The position numbers and the translations under genes are program-made. Of a DNA stretch of 47,911 nt, positions 6,936 to 16,007 are shown in pieces. The first letter of the stretch is position 1, and the number at the start of each line of letters is the position of its first letter. The stretch is from M55B112 sp040903745 (GTDB lineage Bacteria > Bacteroidota > Bacteroidia > Bacteroidales > GCA-2748055): NCBI GenBank assembly GCA_040903745.1, contig JBBDUV010000034.1, positions 1 to 47,911 on the forward strand, written 5' to 3'. The notes below the pieces were generated by a model. The model was not told the origin of the DNA and ran no database searches. It saw only the letters and a program-made list of their open reading frames with translations.

Positions 6936-8390
6936 TCATTGAATTCCTAAATGATCGGTCCTTAAGGTTGAGTGTTTCATCTCAATCGTGTTTCTTCCCA
7001 CGGTATAGGCATAGGCTGACGCAGGTAGAAAATGGATGGTGAGCCCATTATAATTTAGGGCACCTTCTTTATCTATGGTGGTTACAATTGGGTGGTTCAG
7101 TTTGTTTTCGGTGCAGAATTTATACAGGCTCTTCAATTCTTTTGGATGGTTAAAATAGCGGTTAGTCCATTTGATCTCCACTGCCCATTGCGGTTTTAGG
7201 TTTAATTCACTTAACCCTACAAGGTCCACTTCACCATTTGACCAACGTGCATACCATGGGGTAAACCAATCCCGGTGCATCCATTGTGAAAAGATAGCTG
7301 TTTCAGTGAGTTGACCGGTCATTTCATCGGTTGCCATGACAGGTGAAAAGAGGGCACTGCGTAAAGAAGGGTTTGTCAGGTAAATTTTGAAAAAGTTATC
7401 CCGCTTAAATTTTTTGCCACTCTGATCGATTCTTCTGACAATCCGGATAAGAAAAGCCGCCTCGAGATACTCCAGGTATTTTTTCAGGGTATTCTTCGGA
7501 ACATTCGATTGGTTACTGAGTGCGTCCAGTGAAAACTCTCCTGAAGTATTATATGCAATCGTTGTGAAAAGAGAATTCAATTCCCTCGTGTCACTTATTC
7601 CATAAAGTCCTGGCAAATCCCGCAGCAGGACTTTATCAATTATATCGTGCCGGATATAACGCCCCGGATTTGCCTGAATTGATTCAGAGAAAATTACTTC
7701 AGGATAACCGCCGAAATTGATATAATTGATAAAATGTTTATTCAGTTGGTCGATATGATTTGAAGAATAGAATGTTGCAATATGATCTTTCCATCTTAAA
7801 TCGATTGGTTGAATGATCCTTTCAAATCCCATTAATGAGATATACTCATTGAATGTAAGCGGAGGAAGTAAAAAATCAGTAAATCTTCCGGCTCCGCTCT
7901 CTTTGCTCGCATACTTAAGTGCAGCTGCAGCAGATCCGGATACGATGAATTTATCTTTCCTGTAGCTGTCGGCTAACGATTTTAAATGAACCTCCCAGTT
8001 TTTAAGGTACTGTATCTCGTCGAAGATTACGATATAATCAGATTTATCTTTTGTACCTGAGGCTTCCCTGGCATATAGAAATAGCTGTTCTAAAGAGATA
8101 TTGTTGTATATTGGATTTTCAATGGTTATGAAAATTATCTTTTGCGGGTTGATCTTATTTGAAATCAGGTCTTCAACCAGGTGATGAAGTATAACAGTTT
8201 TCCCCACCCTTCTTGGCCCCATTAACACAACTGCGCGTCTGACCTTTTCATAAACCAGGAGTTTAAAAAGGTCGAAATACAACCTTCTGGACATAGAATT
8301 GTAATCCTCTTCAATATGTCCGGTGATCCACCAAGGGTTCTCATATCTTATTCTGTCAAGAACCTGCTCTTTTGATATAGTCCTGATCAT
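6936..8390 (-). CDS. AAA-family ATPase with DUF4143 domain
   Basis: A 484-residue ATPase. Walker A is GPRRVGKT (about residues 58-65) and Walker B IVIFDEIQYL (about 123-132), followed by SGSAA as the sensor-like segment. The C-terminal third (…QWAVEIKWTNRYF…) is the DUF4143 region with a restriction-endonuclease-like fold. Family members are common single genes in Bacteroidota, often near toxin-antitoxin or mobile loci; cellular role unknown. Full length and intact. A 30-bp perfect inverted repeat lies just upstream of the start codon and may be its operator. Confidence 0.88.
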   Translation of the reverse strand: MIRTISKEQVLDRIRYENPWWITGHIEEDYNSMSRRLYFDLFKLLVYEKVRRAVVLMGPRRVGKTVILHHLVEDLISNKINPQKIIFITIENPIYNNISLEQLFLYAREASGTKDKSDYIVIFDEIQYLKNWEVHLKSLADSYRKDKFIVSGSAAAALKYASKESGAGRFTDFLLPPLTFNEYISLMGFERIIQPIDLRWKDHIATFYSSNHIDQLNKHFINYINFGGYPEVIFSESIQANPGRYIRHDIIDKVLLRDLPGLYGISDTRELNSLFTTIAYNTSGEFSLDALSNQSNVPKNTLKKYLEYLEAAFLIRIVRRIDQSGKKFKRDNFFKIYLTNPSLRSALFSPVMATDEMTGQLTETAIFSQWMHRDWFTPWYARWSNGEVDLVGLSELNLKPQWAVEIKWTNRYFNHPKELKSLYKFCTENKLNHPIVTTIDKEGALNYNGLTIHFLPASAYAYTVGRNTIEMKHSTLRTDHLGIQ

Positions 8391-8418
8391 TTTTGTGTCT
8401 TATGATGTTGAAAATGCT

Positions 8419-8448
8419 AAAATAAGATTATATAATTGATCTTATTTT
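8419..8448. promoter_or_regulatory. Inverted repeat upstream of the DUF4143 ATPase
   Basis: aaaataagat (8419-8428) and atcttatttt (8439-8448) are exact inverted copies separated by 10 bases. Spacing of one helical turn between half-sites would suit a dimeric repressor. It lies 28 bases from the ATPase start codon. Alternatively it is an AT-rich terminator of the upstream anti-sigma gene. Confidence 0.5.
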
Positions 8449-8494
8449 GTAAAAATACATCATATAAGAAAATAATGCAAATAAAAATAGCTTA

Positions 8495-9961
8495 TTAATC
8501 TATTCTGAAAACGATTCTCAGGCGTACCTCCTCATCGATGTACTGACCGTTTCTTATGGCGGGTTGCCATGCGGGACCTTCTGAGACTGCCCTGATGGCC
8601 TCATTTTCAAATGCTTCATTATCGGGGGCGCGGATCACCTGGAAATTCTGTGGTTGTCCGTCGGGGTCGATCGAGAATTTCAATACCACCACCTCTTTTT
8701 TCGATGACTCCGAAAGCTCCGGGTAAACCAGTGCAGAGTCGATGTAACTCCTGAAGTTGGCTACTCCATTTTCGGGAACAGCAGCTTTATACTCCACATT
8801 TCCGGATGGGTCAGCCTCCTCTGCTGTAGCAGACGCTGTCAACTGTGACTTCTTCGAAGTGCTATAGCCTATTACGACTACCTCATCAAGGCTATCCTCA
8901 TCTCGCAGCGCATTTTCAACTACTATCGTTTGTTGCGGTGTTTCACCCGAAAGGATTTGCTCCGGTGGTGCCTGGAGATTATTTGCTGTCTTTGATTTTG
9001 CATTCTTTGGTTTCGCTGCTGTTTCAGATGCATCCTTTTGTTGTTGCGTGGCCCCGTATCTGCCGGCAGCAGCCTCCTCCATCTTTTTCGAGGCAAATGC
9101 ATGGTCTTCATTGGTTTCTTGCATCCTGGACTCTTCTCTCGCAACACCCTCTTGAATATGGTTCTTCTGAATGGCCTGCATCGGCTCCTCCTGCTCCCCT
9201 TCAACCTCTTCTATTGGAACTGCCTGCTCCATTCTCTTTTCTCTCTCCAATTCAGCTGCAGGTTCAATTCCAATTTCGCTTTCAACCTCTGCTGCAGGTT
9301 CAATCCCAATTTCGTTCTCAACCTCTGCTGCAGGTTCAATCCCAACTTCGTTCTCAACCTCTGCTGCAGGTTCAATTCCATCTTCTTTTTCCAATCCACC
9401 ACCCTTCGACGGAGCCACCTGTTCTTTTGCGGCCTCCTGCATCTCAGGGGCAGTTTCGAAACGCTCAAGTCCGTTGTCGTTTAACCGGAAGAAGATGGTT
9501 GTTACGATCATCAGTGAAGCAAAGGCTGCTGCAGCACTGTACCAGGCAATCCTCCGGTTGCGACCGGCCTTCCTTTTTAGATCGCTCTTCCGGTTACGAC
9601 TGATCCTCCATCCTACACCAACCTCGCGGTCCCGACCAGTCCGGCTTTCATTGTTCCGGATCGGGACCTTATTGTCCCGGGGCCTGCTTTCATTCTCCGG
9701 GTTCCGGCTGCTTTTGTCCCCAACGCTGTTCCTGCTGCTCTGACCTTCGATCCTTTTCCATATCTTTCCGGCGGCCGACTGCAGGTCCTGCTCCGCCTCT
9801 TCTCGCGATATCCTGGAAAAGCCTTCAGCAGCATCGGACGCAAAAGGATCCTTCTGCATCCGGCGCTCAAAAACATTCCGATCCTGATCCGACATCTTCC
9901 CTTCAGAATAGTCGAGAAAATCAGATGACCTCTTTTTACGATATTTATCCCGTTTTGCCAT
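8495..9961 (-). CDS. Anti-sigma/TonB hybrid membrane protein
   Basis: A 488-residue protein starting at ATG 9961; a TTG 12 bases upstream is less likely. The N-terminal cytoplasmic part (DFLDYSEGKMSDQDRNVFERRM…) resembles the helical anti-sigma domain that binds ECF sigma factors. A single transmembrane helix follows (about residues 138-160, SAAAAFASLMIVTTIFF). The periplasmic part has a 36-bp-unit repeat and a Gln/Lys/Glu-rich linker. It then carries DEVVVIGYSTSKKSQLTAS, which looks like the plug start of SusC-type receptors, and ends in a TonB C-terminal domain (VVVLKFSIDPDGQPQNFQV…EAIRAV…WQPA). The gene overlaps the sigma-factor gene by 17 bases, so they are translationally coupled. It probably sequesters the sigma factor and senses an envelope signal; this is inference. 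Confidence 0.82.
   Translation of the reverse strand: MAKRDKYRKKRSSDFLDYSEGKMSDQDRNVFERRMQKDPFASDAAEGFSRISREEAEQDLQSAAGKIWKRIEGQSSRNSVGDKSSRNPENESRPRDNKVPIRNNESRTGRDREVGVGWRISRNRKSDLKRKAGRNRRIAWYSAAAAFASLMIVTTIFFRLNDNGLERFETAPEMQEAAKEQVAPSKGGGLEKEDGIEPAAEVENEVGIEPAAEVENEIGIEPAAEVESEIGIEPAAELEREKRMEQAVPIEEVEGEQEEPMQAIQKNHIQEGVAREESRMQETNEDHAFASKKMEEAAAGRYGATQQQKDASETAAKPKNAKSKTANNLQAPPEQILSGETPQQTIVVENALRDEDSLDEVVVIGYSTSKKSQLTASATAEEADPSGNVEYKAAVPENGVANFRSYIDSALVYPELSESSKKEVVVLKFSIDPDGQPQNFQVIRAPDNEAFENEAIRAVSEGPAWQPAIRNGQYIDEEVRLRIVFRID
9236..9379. repeat. 36-bp tandem repeat in the anti-sigma/TonB gene
   Basis: Four 36-bp units encode GIEPAAEVENEV-type 12-residue repeats on the minus strand; the last unit is diverged. 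It lengthens the periplasmic linker between the membrane helix and the TonB domain. The unit is a multiple of three, so copy-number change keeps the frame and would change the reach of the TonB domain. Confidence 0.9.
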
Positions 9962-10541
9962 GTTTTTCCTCAATGCAGATCTTCAGGTTGCGCTTTCCGT
10001 TCTGTATGAAGCTCTTTATCTTCTTTTCTTCCATTTGCAGCAGTGCGGCGATCTCCCTGTACGACCTGTTTTCAAAATAGAAGAGCCGAACGCACTCCTG
10101 CTGATGACCCTTTAATGCTTTAATGCATTCCTGGAGTGTTTTATTCAGCGATTGCTCCTCTTCATCTATGGGATGCATCTCTATGGCCGATTCCATAAAA
10201 ATATCCTGTTCTTTTTCCCATGACTCCTTTTGCCTGTTCGCACTCTTCTCCGCCCTGATCTTCATCAGACAATGGTTTTTGGTCAGCACATACAACCACC
10301 CCCTGAACTGCTCCACCTCATGCTTCGGCAGTTCGGTAATCAGCTTCTCAAAAATGGCGGTCACCCCATCCTTCGCATCCTCCCTGCTTTCAAGGTACTT
10401 CAGGCAGACCCCGTACACCAGGTGCATATAGCGTTCATACAATATACCCAGCTGCTCCAGGTTACGCGACGCCTTAAACACGTCAACGAGCTCCTCATCC
10501 GTCTGTTCGTAATTTTTTTTCGAGGGTTCTTTCAGGGCCAT
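9945..10541 (-). CDS. ECF RNA polymerase sigma factor
   Basis: A 198-residue sigma-70 group 4 factor. Region 2 is visible in YERYMHLVYGVCLKYLESREDAKD and FRGWLYVLTKNHCLMKIR (about residues 39-135). Region 4 (ECIKALKGHQQECVRLFYFENRSYREIAALLQMEEKKIKSFIQNGKRNLK, abbreviated here by its helix-turn-helix core YREIAALLQM) is near the C-terminus. It directs transcription of a small regulon. The anti-sigma/TonB gene overlaps its 3' end, and a vWA protein gene is divergent from it, so the intergenic region 10542-10750 probably carries autoregulated promoters. Confidence 0.93.
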   Translation of the reverse strand: MALKEPSKKNYEQTDEELVDVFKASRNLEQLGILYERYMHLVYGVCLKYLESREDAKDGVTAIFEKLITELPKHEVEQFRGWLYVLTKNHCLMKIRAEKSANRQKESWEKEQDIFMESAIEMHPIDEEEQSLNKTLQECIKALKGHQQECVRLFYFENRSYREIAALLQMEEKKIKSFIQNGKRNLKICIEEKHGKTG

Positions 10542-10750
10542 GAAACGCTTGTGTTTGCAACAATTTCTTGTATCTGCCAGTGCAATTTACACAGAAAATT
10601 TCAAAAAATTTATGGAATCCTTGAAATGGCCGCATCCTTAGTTTGAAAGCGCGCTTAACCCTTCGATCGCTGATCCGGGTGAGACGACAAAGTACAATGG
10701 TTTTTATAAATTATACCAATACAATTCATAAACACGTAAAACTTATTATC

Positions 10751-12703
10751 ATGAAGACTATAGCATCATTTATCACAGTTTTGTTTTTATCCATTCTGTT
10801 TATGGCGGCTGGTGAATCAAAAGTAATCACAGGAACCGTTACGGATGAAAACGGATATGCCATTATCGGTGTCAACGTAATTGAGAAGGGTACACTTAAT
10901 GGTACCGTTACCGATAAGTATGGCAAGTACACCCTAACAGTTGCCCATTCTTCTGCCACCCTGGTTTTCTCTTATACAGGTATGGAGACCCGGGAGGTTG
11001 TGATTGGGGCGGGCAATACCATCGATGTGCAGATGAAACCTTCGGCTGCTGAGATGGAGGAGGTTCAGGTGACCGGATATGTTGCATATGATATGAAACA
11101 AACTGTTTCAGGTGTGCATGTGAAATCGGTAATGCCGGGTCGGCATGGAAAGAAATCGATGGGCTATTCTGCAGCATCTGCCTATGGAGGACACTACAAC
11201 CAGGACTGGAACACCGAAGGGTATGCCACCATTCGCGAAAACGGGTTCAAGGATGTGCTGCACAATCCGCTCTCTACCTTCTCGATCGACGTCGACCGTG
11301 CCTCCTATTCAAATGTGCGTCGGTTTATTAACATGGGACAAAAGCCGCCGGTTGATGCCGTGCGTATCGAGGAGATGATCAACTATTTCTCTTACGATTA
11401 CCCACAGCCGGAAGGTGACCATCCTTTCACCGTGACTACCGGATTTTCGACCTGTCCGTGGAGCAGCGAACACCAGTTGCTGCACATCGGACTGCAGGGA
11501 AGGGCCATCGATAAGGAGAACCTCCCCCCGTCCAACCTTGTGTTCCTGATCGACGTCTCCGGCTCCATGAGATCTCATAACAAGCTACCACTCTTAAAAT
11601 CGTCCTTCAGATTACTGGTGAACGAGATGCGGCCGGAGGATCGCGTGGCGATGGTAGTGTACGCCGGAGCGGCAGGTGTGGTGCTTGAATCGACCCCGGG
11701 GAGTGAGAAGGAGAAGATCCTTTCTGCCTTGAACAATCTGCAGGCAGGTGGTTCGACCGCCGGAGGTGCCGGACTTCAACTGGCCTACAAGATCGCAGAA
11801 CAGCATCTCCTGAAAGAAGGAAACAACAGGATCATTCTGGCCACTGATGGTGACTTTAATATCGGTCAGTCGAGCGACGCAGAGATGGAGCGTCTGATCG
11901 AAAAGGAGCGTGAGAAGGGGATCTTCATTACTGTTTTGGGCTTCGGAATGGGGAACTACAAGGACAGCAAGATGGAAACAATAGCCGACAAGGGAAATGG
12001 AAACTATGCCTATATCGATAATGTTCAGGAGGCCAATAAGATGCTGGTGAGCGAGTTTGGCGGGACACTCTTTACCATCGCAAAGGATGTGAAATTCCAG
12101 ATCGAATTCAATCCCGCCCATGTGAAGGGGTACAGGCTGGTGGGCTATGAAAACAGACTGCTGAATGATGAGGATTTTAACGATGACACCAGGGATGCTG
12201 GTGAGATGGGGTCCGGACATACAGTGACCGCTTTATATGAGATCATTCCCGCAAGTGCAGAAGGCAGTGTGGTTGATATAGATCCTCTTAAGTACCAAAC
12301 GGCCGGATCGGAAAAGGATTACCGAACGGGACGGTCGGTAAGGAAGTTGGACCTGAGCAAAGCACGCATAAAAGGAAGAACGGAGGACTACTCGGATGAA
12401 TTGCTGACCATTAAGTTGCGGTACAAGCAACCGGATGGAGAGAAAAGCGTGTTGTATGAACAGCCTGTTGCGGCCAGGTTAGAAGCTTTTGAAAACACCT
12501 CCGATAATTTAAGGTTCGCATCTGCAGTGGCAATGTACGGGATGATCCTCCGGGATTCAGAATACCTGGAGCAGGGGAGTATCGAAGAAGTATTGCAGAT
12601 GGCACGTAAGGCCAGGGGGTCGGATCACGAGGGGTACAGGGGAGAATTCATAAAAATGGTAAATACCAGCGCCTCCTTGCTAGCCATGAGCAGGCTAAAA
12701 TAA
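10751..12703 (+). CDS. Secreted carboxypeptidase-regulatory/vWA domain protein
   Basis: A 650-residue exported protein; the ATG at 10751 gives a clean signal peptide (ITVLFLSILFMAAGES), whereas the longer frame begins at a TTG. Domain order: CarboxypepD_reg-like beta-sandwich (about 24-97), a plug-like EEVQVTGYVAYDMKQTVSG, the vWF_A N-terminal domain (NPLSTFSIDVDRASYSNVRR), a vWA domain with the metal-ion motif DVSGS plus ATDGD (about 265-430), and a DUF3520-like C-terminus. This is the YfbK-like family, usually at the cell envelope, with unknown ligand. It is divergent from an ECF sigma factor whose partner protein carries the same plug-like signature, pointing to one signalling unit. Intact. 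Confidence 0.88.
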   Translation: MKTIASFITVLFLSILFMAAGESKVITGTVTDENGYAIIGVNVIEKGTLNGTVTDKYGKYTLTVAHSSATLVFSYTGMETREVVIGAGNTIDVQMKPSAAEMEEVQVTGYVAYDMKQTVSGVHVKSVMPGRHGKKSMGYSAASAYGGHYNQDWNTEGYATIRENGFKDVLHNPLSTFSIDVDRASYSNVRRFINMGQKPPVDAVRIEEMINYFSYDYPQPEGDHPFTVTTGFSTCPWSSEHQLLHIGLQGRAIDKENLPPSNLVFLIDVSGSMRSHNKLPLLKSSFRLLVNEMRPEDRVAMVVYAGAAGVVLESTPGSEKEKILSALNNLQAGGSTAGGAGLQLAYKIAEQHLLKEGNNRIILATDGDFNIGQSSDAEMERLIEKEREKGIFITVLGFGMGNYKDSKMETIADKGNGNYAYIDNVQEANKMLVSEFGGTLFTIAKDVKFQIEFNPAHVKGYRLVGYENRLLNDEDFNDDTRDAGEMGSGHTVTALYEIIPASAEGSVVDIDPLKYQTAGSEKDYRTGRSVRKLDLSKARIKGRTEDYSDELLTIKLRYKQPDGEKSVLYEQPVAARLEAFENTSDNLRFASAVAMYGMILRDSEYLEQGSIEEVLQMARKARGSDHEGYRGEFIKMVNTSASLLAMSRLK

Positions 12704-12769
12704 GTAGAATCTGCAGGCTTGTTAGGTAGAGACATTTCTTTTTGTTGTTGTTAAAACCGGACTATATGG

Positions 12770-13549
12770 TTAATCCTTTTCTTTTTTCTCTTTGTTTTCC
12801 AGTTTATTATAGTATTTGCTGGTAAGAGCAGCCCCGATAATCCCCGCTTCGTTCAGCAATGTTGCCGGAACGACCTTCGCCCTTGTTTTAATGTGCGGAA
12901 TAAATGCATCATCCTTCTTGCTGGCGCCACCGCCGATAATAATCAGATCGGGCCAAAGCAATTCTTCCATACGGCTCAGGTACTCGTTGAACCGGCCGGC
13001 CCACACTTCCCAGCTCAGGTCATCGGCCTTCCGTGCCGCATCTGATGCATAGAGTTCGGCATCCGCACCATGCAGCAGGATATGCCCCATCTCCATATTT
13101 GGAAGCAGGTTGCCATTGGCAAACACCACCGTACCAAGTCCCGTTCCCACGGTTACAAGGAGCGCTACACCATGGAAGCCTTTTCCCGATCCGAAATTCA
13201 TCTCTGCCATTCCGGCAGCATCTGCATCATTAACAACATGTACTTTACAGCCGGCCTTTTTGCTGAATAGCTTGTTGAGGTCCGTGTCGATCCAACTATC
13301 GTCTAAATTGGCCGCCGTCCTGGCGATTCCGTGCTGGATCACACCCGGAAATCCAACGCCGATTGCCCCCTTCCAGTCAAAATGTTTCTCTATTTTTTTA
13401 ATCACTTCAGCAACCGCTTCAGGGGTTGCCGGTTGTGGTGTGGGTATACGGTATCTATCGGTAACCAGTTTGCCCTTTTTCGTATGTACGATGGCACCTT
13501 TCACGCCCGACCCGCCAATATCAATGCCAAGGATTTTCTTTAGTTTCAT
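12770..13549 (-). CDS. ROK-family sugar kinase, polyphosphate-glucokinase-like
   Basis: A 259-residue cytosolic kinase. The phosphate-binding segment LGIDIGGSGVKGAIV is at residues 7-21, VNDADAAGMAEM carries the catalytic Asp region, TVGTGLGT is the second phosphate loop and IIIGGGASKK the adenosine motif. The overall match is to polyphosphate/ATP glucokinases (PpgK type), which make glucose-6-phosphate. The ROK zinc-site Cys cluster is not seen, in line with that subgroup. It is the last gene of a minus-strand run behind the penicillin-acylase gene (45-bp gap). Confidence 0.83.
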   Translation of the reverse strand: MKLKKILGIDIGGSGVKGAIVHTKKGKLVTDRYRIPTPQPATPEAVAEVIKKIEKHFDWKGAIGVGFPGVIQHGIARTAANLDDSWIDTDLNKLFSKKAGCKVHVVNDADAAGMAEMNFGSGKGFHGVALLVTVGTGLGTVVFANGNLLPNMEMGHILLHGADAELYASDAARKADDLSWEVWAGRFNEYLSRMEELLWPDLIIIGGGASKKDDAFIPHIKTRAKVVPATLLNEAGIIGAALTSKYYNKLENKEKKEKD

Positions 13550-13594
13550 GGTTTTATTAAGGCTTTATTTAGTGGTAAAAAAATTGTTTGTGAA

Positions 13595-15994
13595 TTATTT
13601 GACAACCACCTTGTATTTCATTCTTTTTTCCACGGCCTCCCTGCTGAAGGCATCGTCGTGGTACTTGAAATTGATGTACATCTCGGTTTGATTTCCATAG
13701 TAAGGTGACGCCGGAACGCCTGAAGTACCGGTGGGAATCACTGTTTTGGAAGCATCCCATTCAGCCGTTGAATAGATGTGGCGCTGTGATGCACCATGGT
13801 TCACATGATAACCTGAACCAACCGGATAACTGTAGGGTGCAACCGTATGAAAACTGCCGCCCACGGCATAGGGTCCAAGGTTCGGATCAAACAGCTTCTT
13901 GACGATATCAACCCCGCCCATGGGGTGTTCAATGGTCAGGGTATGAATGTCACCGTACCTCCACGCGTGCACATCATCTCCCGCCATCTTCACCAGTGTA
14001 TCCACTGTTGCATCGAAGGCCTTCATGATATTATCGCTGAATGTTTCTGTAATATCCTGTGTATTTACATCGTCGCACCAGGCCGACTCCAGCGTTTCTG
14101 CGAGTGTGAAGATATGATACCGGGCAAGGATATTGTTTCCCTTTATCTGAGGAAAAACCTCTTCTCCGAGTTCATCCTTGTAGATCACCTCAATTAATTG
14201 AGCAAACATCTGTTCATAGATAAGCGGAGCGGCCAGTGCTTTATCCATCTGATAGTCCCACGTCCTGAGTGCAGCAAGTGCCTCTTCTGCAGCACCGTTA
14301 ACTTTGCCGGTCAACACATCAAGGTATACTGGTGTCAGCCGCCGTGCAAAAGCTGACAGCTGATCAGCATGCATATTCATAAAACTTTCAACAGAGTGCT
14401 TTTCCTTTTCTTCGAGCATCTCCCTGATCCGGTCGATCCGGTTGGGCAGGGAAAACCAGGTACCAATGTAATGTGGGTAGTCATCACCTGCGGTTTTATT
14501 GTTGGCGCTGGAGACCATCCCGTTCTCCGGATTGTAGGAATAGGGCAGCTCTTCGAATGGCACCAGGCCCGTCCAATCGTACTGTGTGGTGTCGCCCGGA
14601 TAGATCATTACATGGTCTCCTTCCCTAATGGGTACGCCACCTGCAGCCTGGAGGCCAATATTTCCCTGCTTGTCGGCATAAACGATATTCTGGCTGACTG
14701 CTATAAATGTTTTTGCAGCATCCCTGAACTCTTCCCAGTTTGATGCCCGATTGAACAGGTGTACCGAACGTAATTCATTGCTGTAGTCGGTGCCGATCCA
14801 TTTCGCAGAGATGGTTTTATCTTTTACTCCTTTAAACGTGCTGACAATAGGTCCGCGGTGGGTAAACCGGTTGATCCTGGTAACAGGTTCATCTTCCCCC
14901 TTGATGTTGATCACCTCCTCCTCAATACGCATATCCACCCATCTTCCGTTTAGTCTGTACTGGTTGGTGTCCTGCGGATTGACCGTCTCCATGTAAAAAT
15001 CCAGGTTATCCACCGTGAGATTGGTCATCCCCCATGCGATATCTTCATTATGACCAACGATCACATAGGGTTGGCCCGGTAAAACGACACCGGTAACATC
15101 GAGCTTTCCCTCTACCACCTGGTGCATCTGGTACCATATACCAGGTGACATAAAGCCGAGATGCATGTCATTGGCCATCAGTGGCATGCCTGTTTCGCTT
15201 TTTTCGCCGGAGACGGCCCAGTTGTTGGAGGCTTCAAAAACCTTTACACCAAGCTTGTTAATGATTCCGACCGACTCTTCTATGGTCGTGTTCATGGCGA
15301 GTTCGGGATGTTTTTCAATATAATCAGGGAAGACAAATCTGGTTTTAAAATCTCCGTCCCAGGGCAATAACTCCTGCAGTAAAGCGTCATCTACAACCTG
15401 GGCAATTTTGTATATGGCCATGTCAGACGACCATCCGGAGGTCAGATCCCAGGCCATATAGCCGATCAGGTTGGTGGTATGAATCATGGTCCACTCTTCT
15501 GGTTTATATCCCAGCAGACTGAATTCAAAAGAGAGTTTTTTCCGGTTTTTTCTGATAAACTGGTTGACCCCATCGGTATATGCCTGTAGGCATTTGATAA
15601 TTTCCGGATCTGTTCTATTCAGCACATCTGCCGATTTGTTCGAGAAATCGAATGCCCTGAACAGCTGGTCGGCAGTAAGCATATCCGCACCAAATATCTC
15701 GGAAAGATTGCCGGTTGTAATCCTGCGCATCAGGTCCATCTGCCAAAGCCGGTCTTGCGCAGTGATATAACCTACTACCCGGTAGAGATCCTCTTCGTTT
15801 TTCGCATAGATATGCGGAATGGCCAGGGAGTCGCGAATAACAGTAACCTCATCGATCATGTTCTCCAACTCAATATTTACCGAATAATCGGGTATGGCCC
15901 TGTGTTTAATATTGTTCAGGAGGAGTATTCCTGTGGCGGCTCCTAATACGATGACGATGATAACAGCTAAAAGGATTCGACGAAAAATTTTCAT
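13595..15994 (-). CDS. Penicillin acylase family N-terminal-nucleophile hydrolase
   Basis: A 799-residue envelope hydrolase of amides (penicillins, acyl-homoserine lactones or other N-acyl compounds). A signal anchor (LLAVIIVIVLGAATGILLL) is at residues 8-27. The autocatalytic cleavage site is ASNNWAVSG; Ser256 would become the N-terminal nucleophile of the beta chain, with the conserved Asn and Trp beside it. Further family blocks are MANDMHLG, VGHNEDIAWGMTN, and NHGASQRHIYS near the end. The length is normal for the alpha-spacer-beta precursor. It follows the EEP-fold gene by 13 bases and shares its operon. Substrate unknown. Confidence 0.9.
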   Translation of the reverse strand: MKIFRRILLAVIIVIVLGAATGILLLNNIKHRAIPDYSVNIELENMIDEVTVIRDSLAIPHIYAKNEEDLYRVVGYITAQDRLWQMDLMRRITTGNLSEIFGADMLTADQLFRAFDFSNKSADVLNRTDPEIIKCLQAYTDGVNQFIRKNRKKLSFEFSLLGYKPEEWTMIHTTNLIGYMAWDLTSGWSSDMAIYKIAQVVDDALLQELLPWDGDFKTRFVFPDYIEKHPELAMNTTIEESVGIINKLGVKVFEASNNWAVSGEKSETGMPLMANDMHLGFMSPGIWYQMHQVVEGKLDVTGVVLPGQPYVIVGHNEDIAWGMTNLTVDNLDFYMETVNPQDTNQYRLNGRWVDMRIEEEVINIKGEDEPVTRINRFTHRGPIVSTFKGVKDKTISAKWIGTDYSNELRSVHLFNRASNWEEFRDAAKTFIAVSQNIVYADKQGNIGLQAAGGVPIREGDHVMIYPGDTTQYDWTGLVPFEELPYSYNPENGMVSSANNKTAGDDYPHYIGTWFSLPNRIDRIREMLEEKEKHSVESFMNMHADQLSAFARRLTPVYLDVLTGKVNGAAEEALAALRTWDYQMDKALAAPLIYEQMFAQLIEVIYKDELGEEVFPQIKGNNILARYHIFTLAETLESAWCDDVNTQDITETFSDNIMKAFDATVDTLVKMAGDDVHAWRYGDIHTLTIEHPMGGVDIVKKLFDPNLGPYAVGGSFHTVAPYSYPVGSGYHVNHGASQRHIYSTAEWDASKTVIPTGTSGVPASPYYGNQTEMYINFKYHDDAFSREAVEKRMKYKVVVK

Positions 15995-16007
15995 GTGGCA
16001 GGTTTTG

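Noticed and set aside
9038..9743. Overlapping Ser/Phe-rich plus-strand ORFs opposite the anti-sigma/TonB gene
   Set aside because: Repeat-driven shadow frames; the minus-strand gene has clear domains.
10643..10750. 36-codon N-terminal extension of the vWA protein
   Set aside because: It begins with TTG and would bury the signal peptide; the ATG at 10751 is more sensible.
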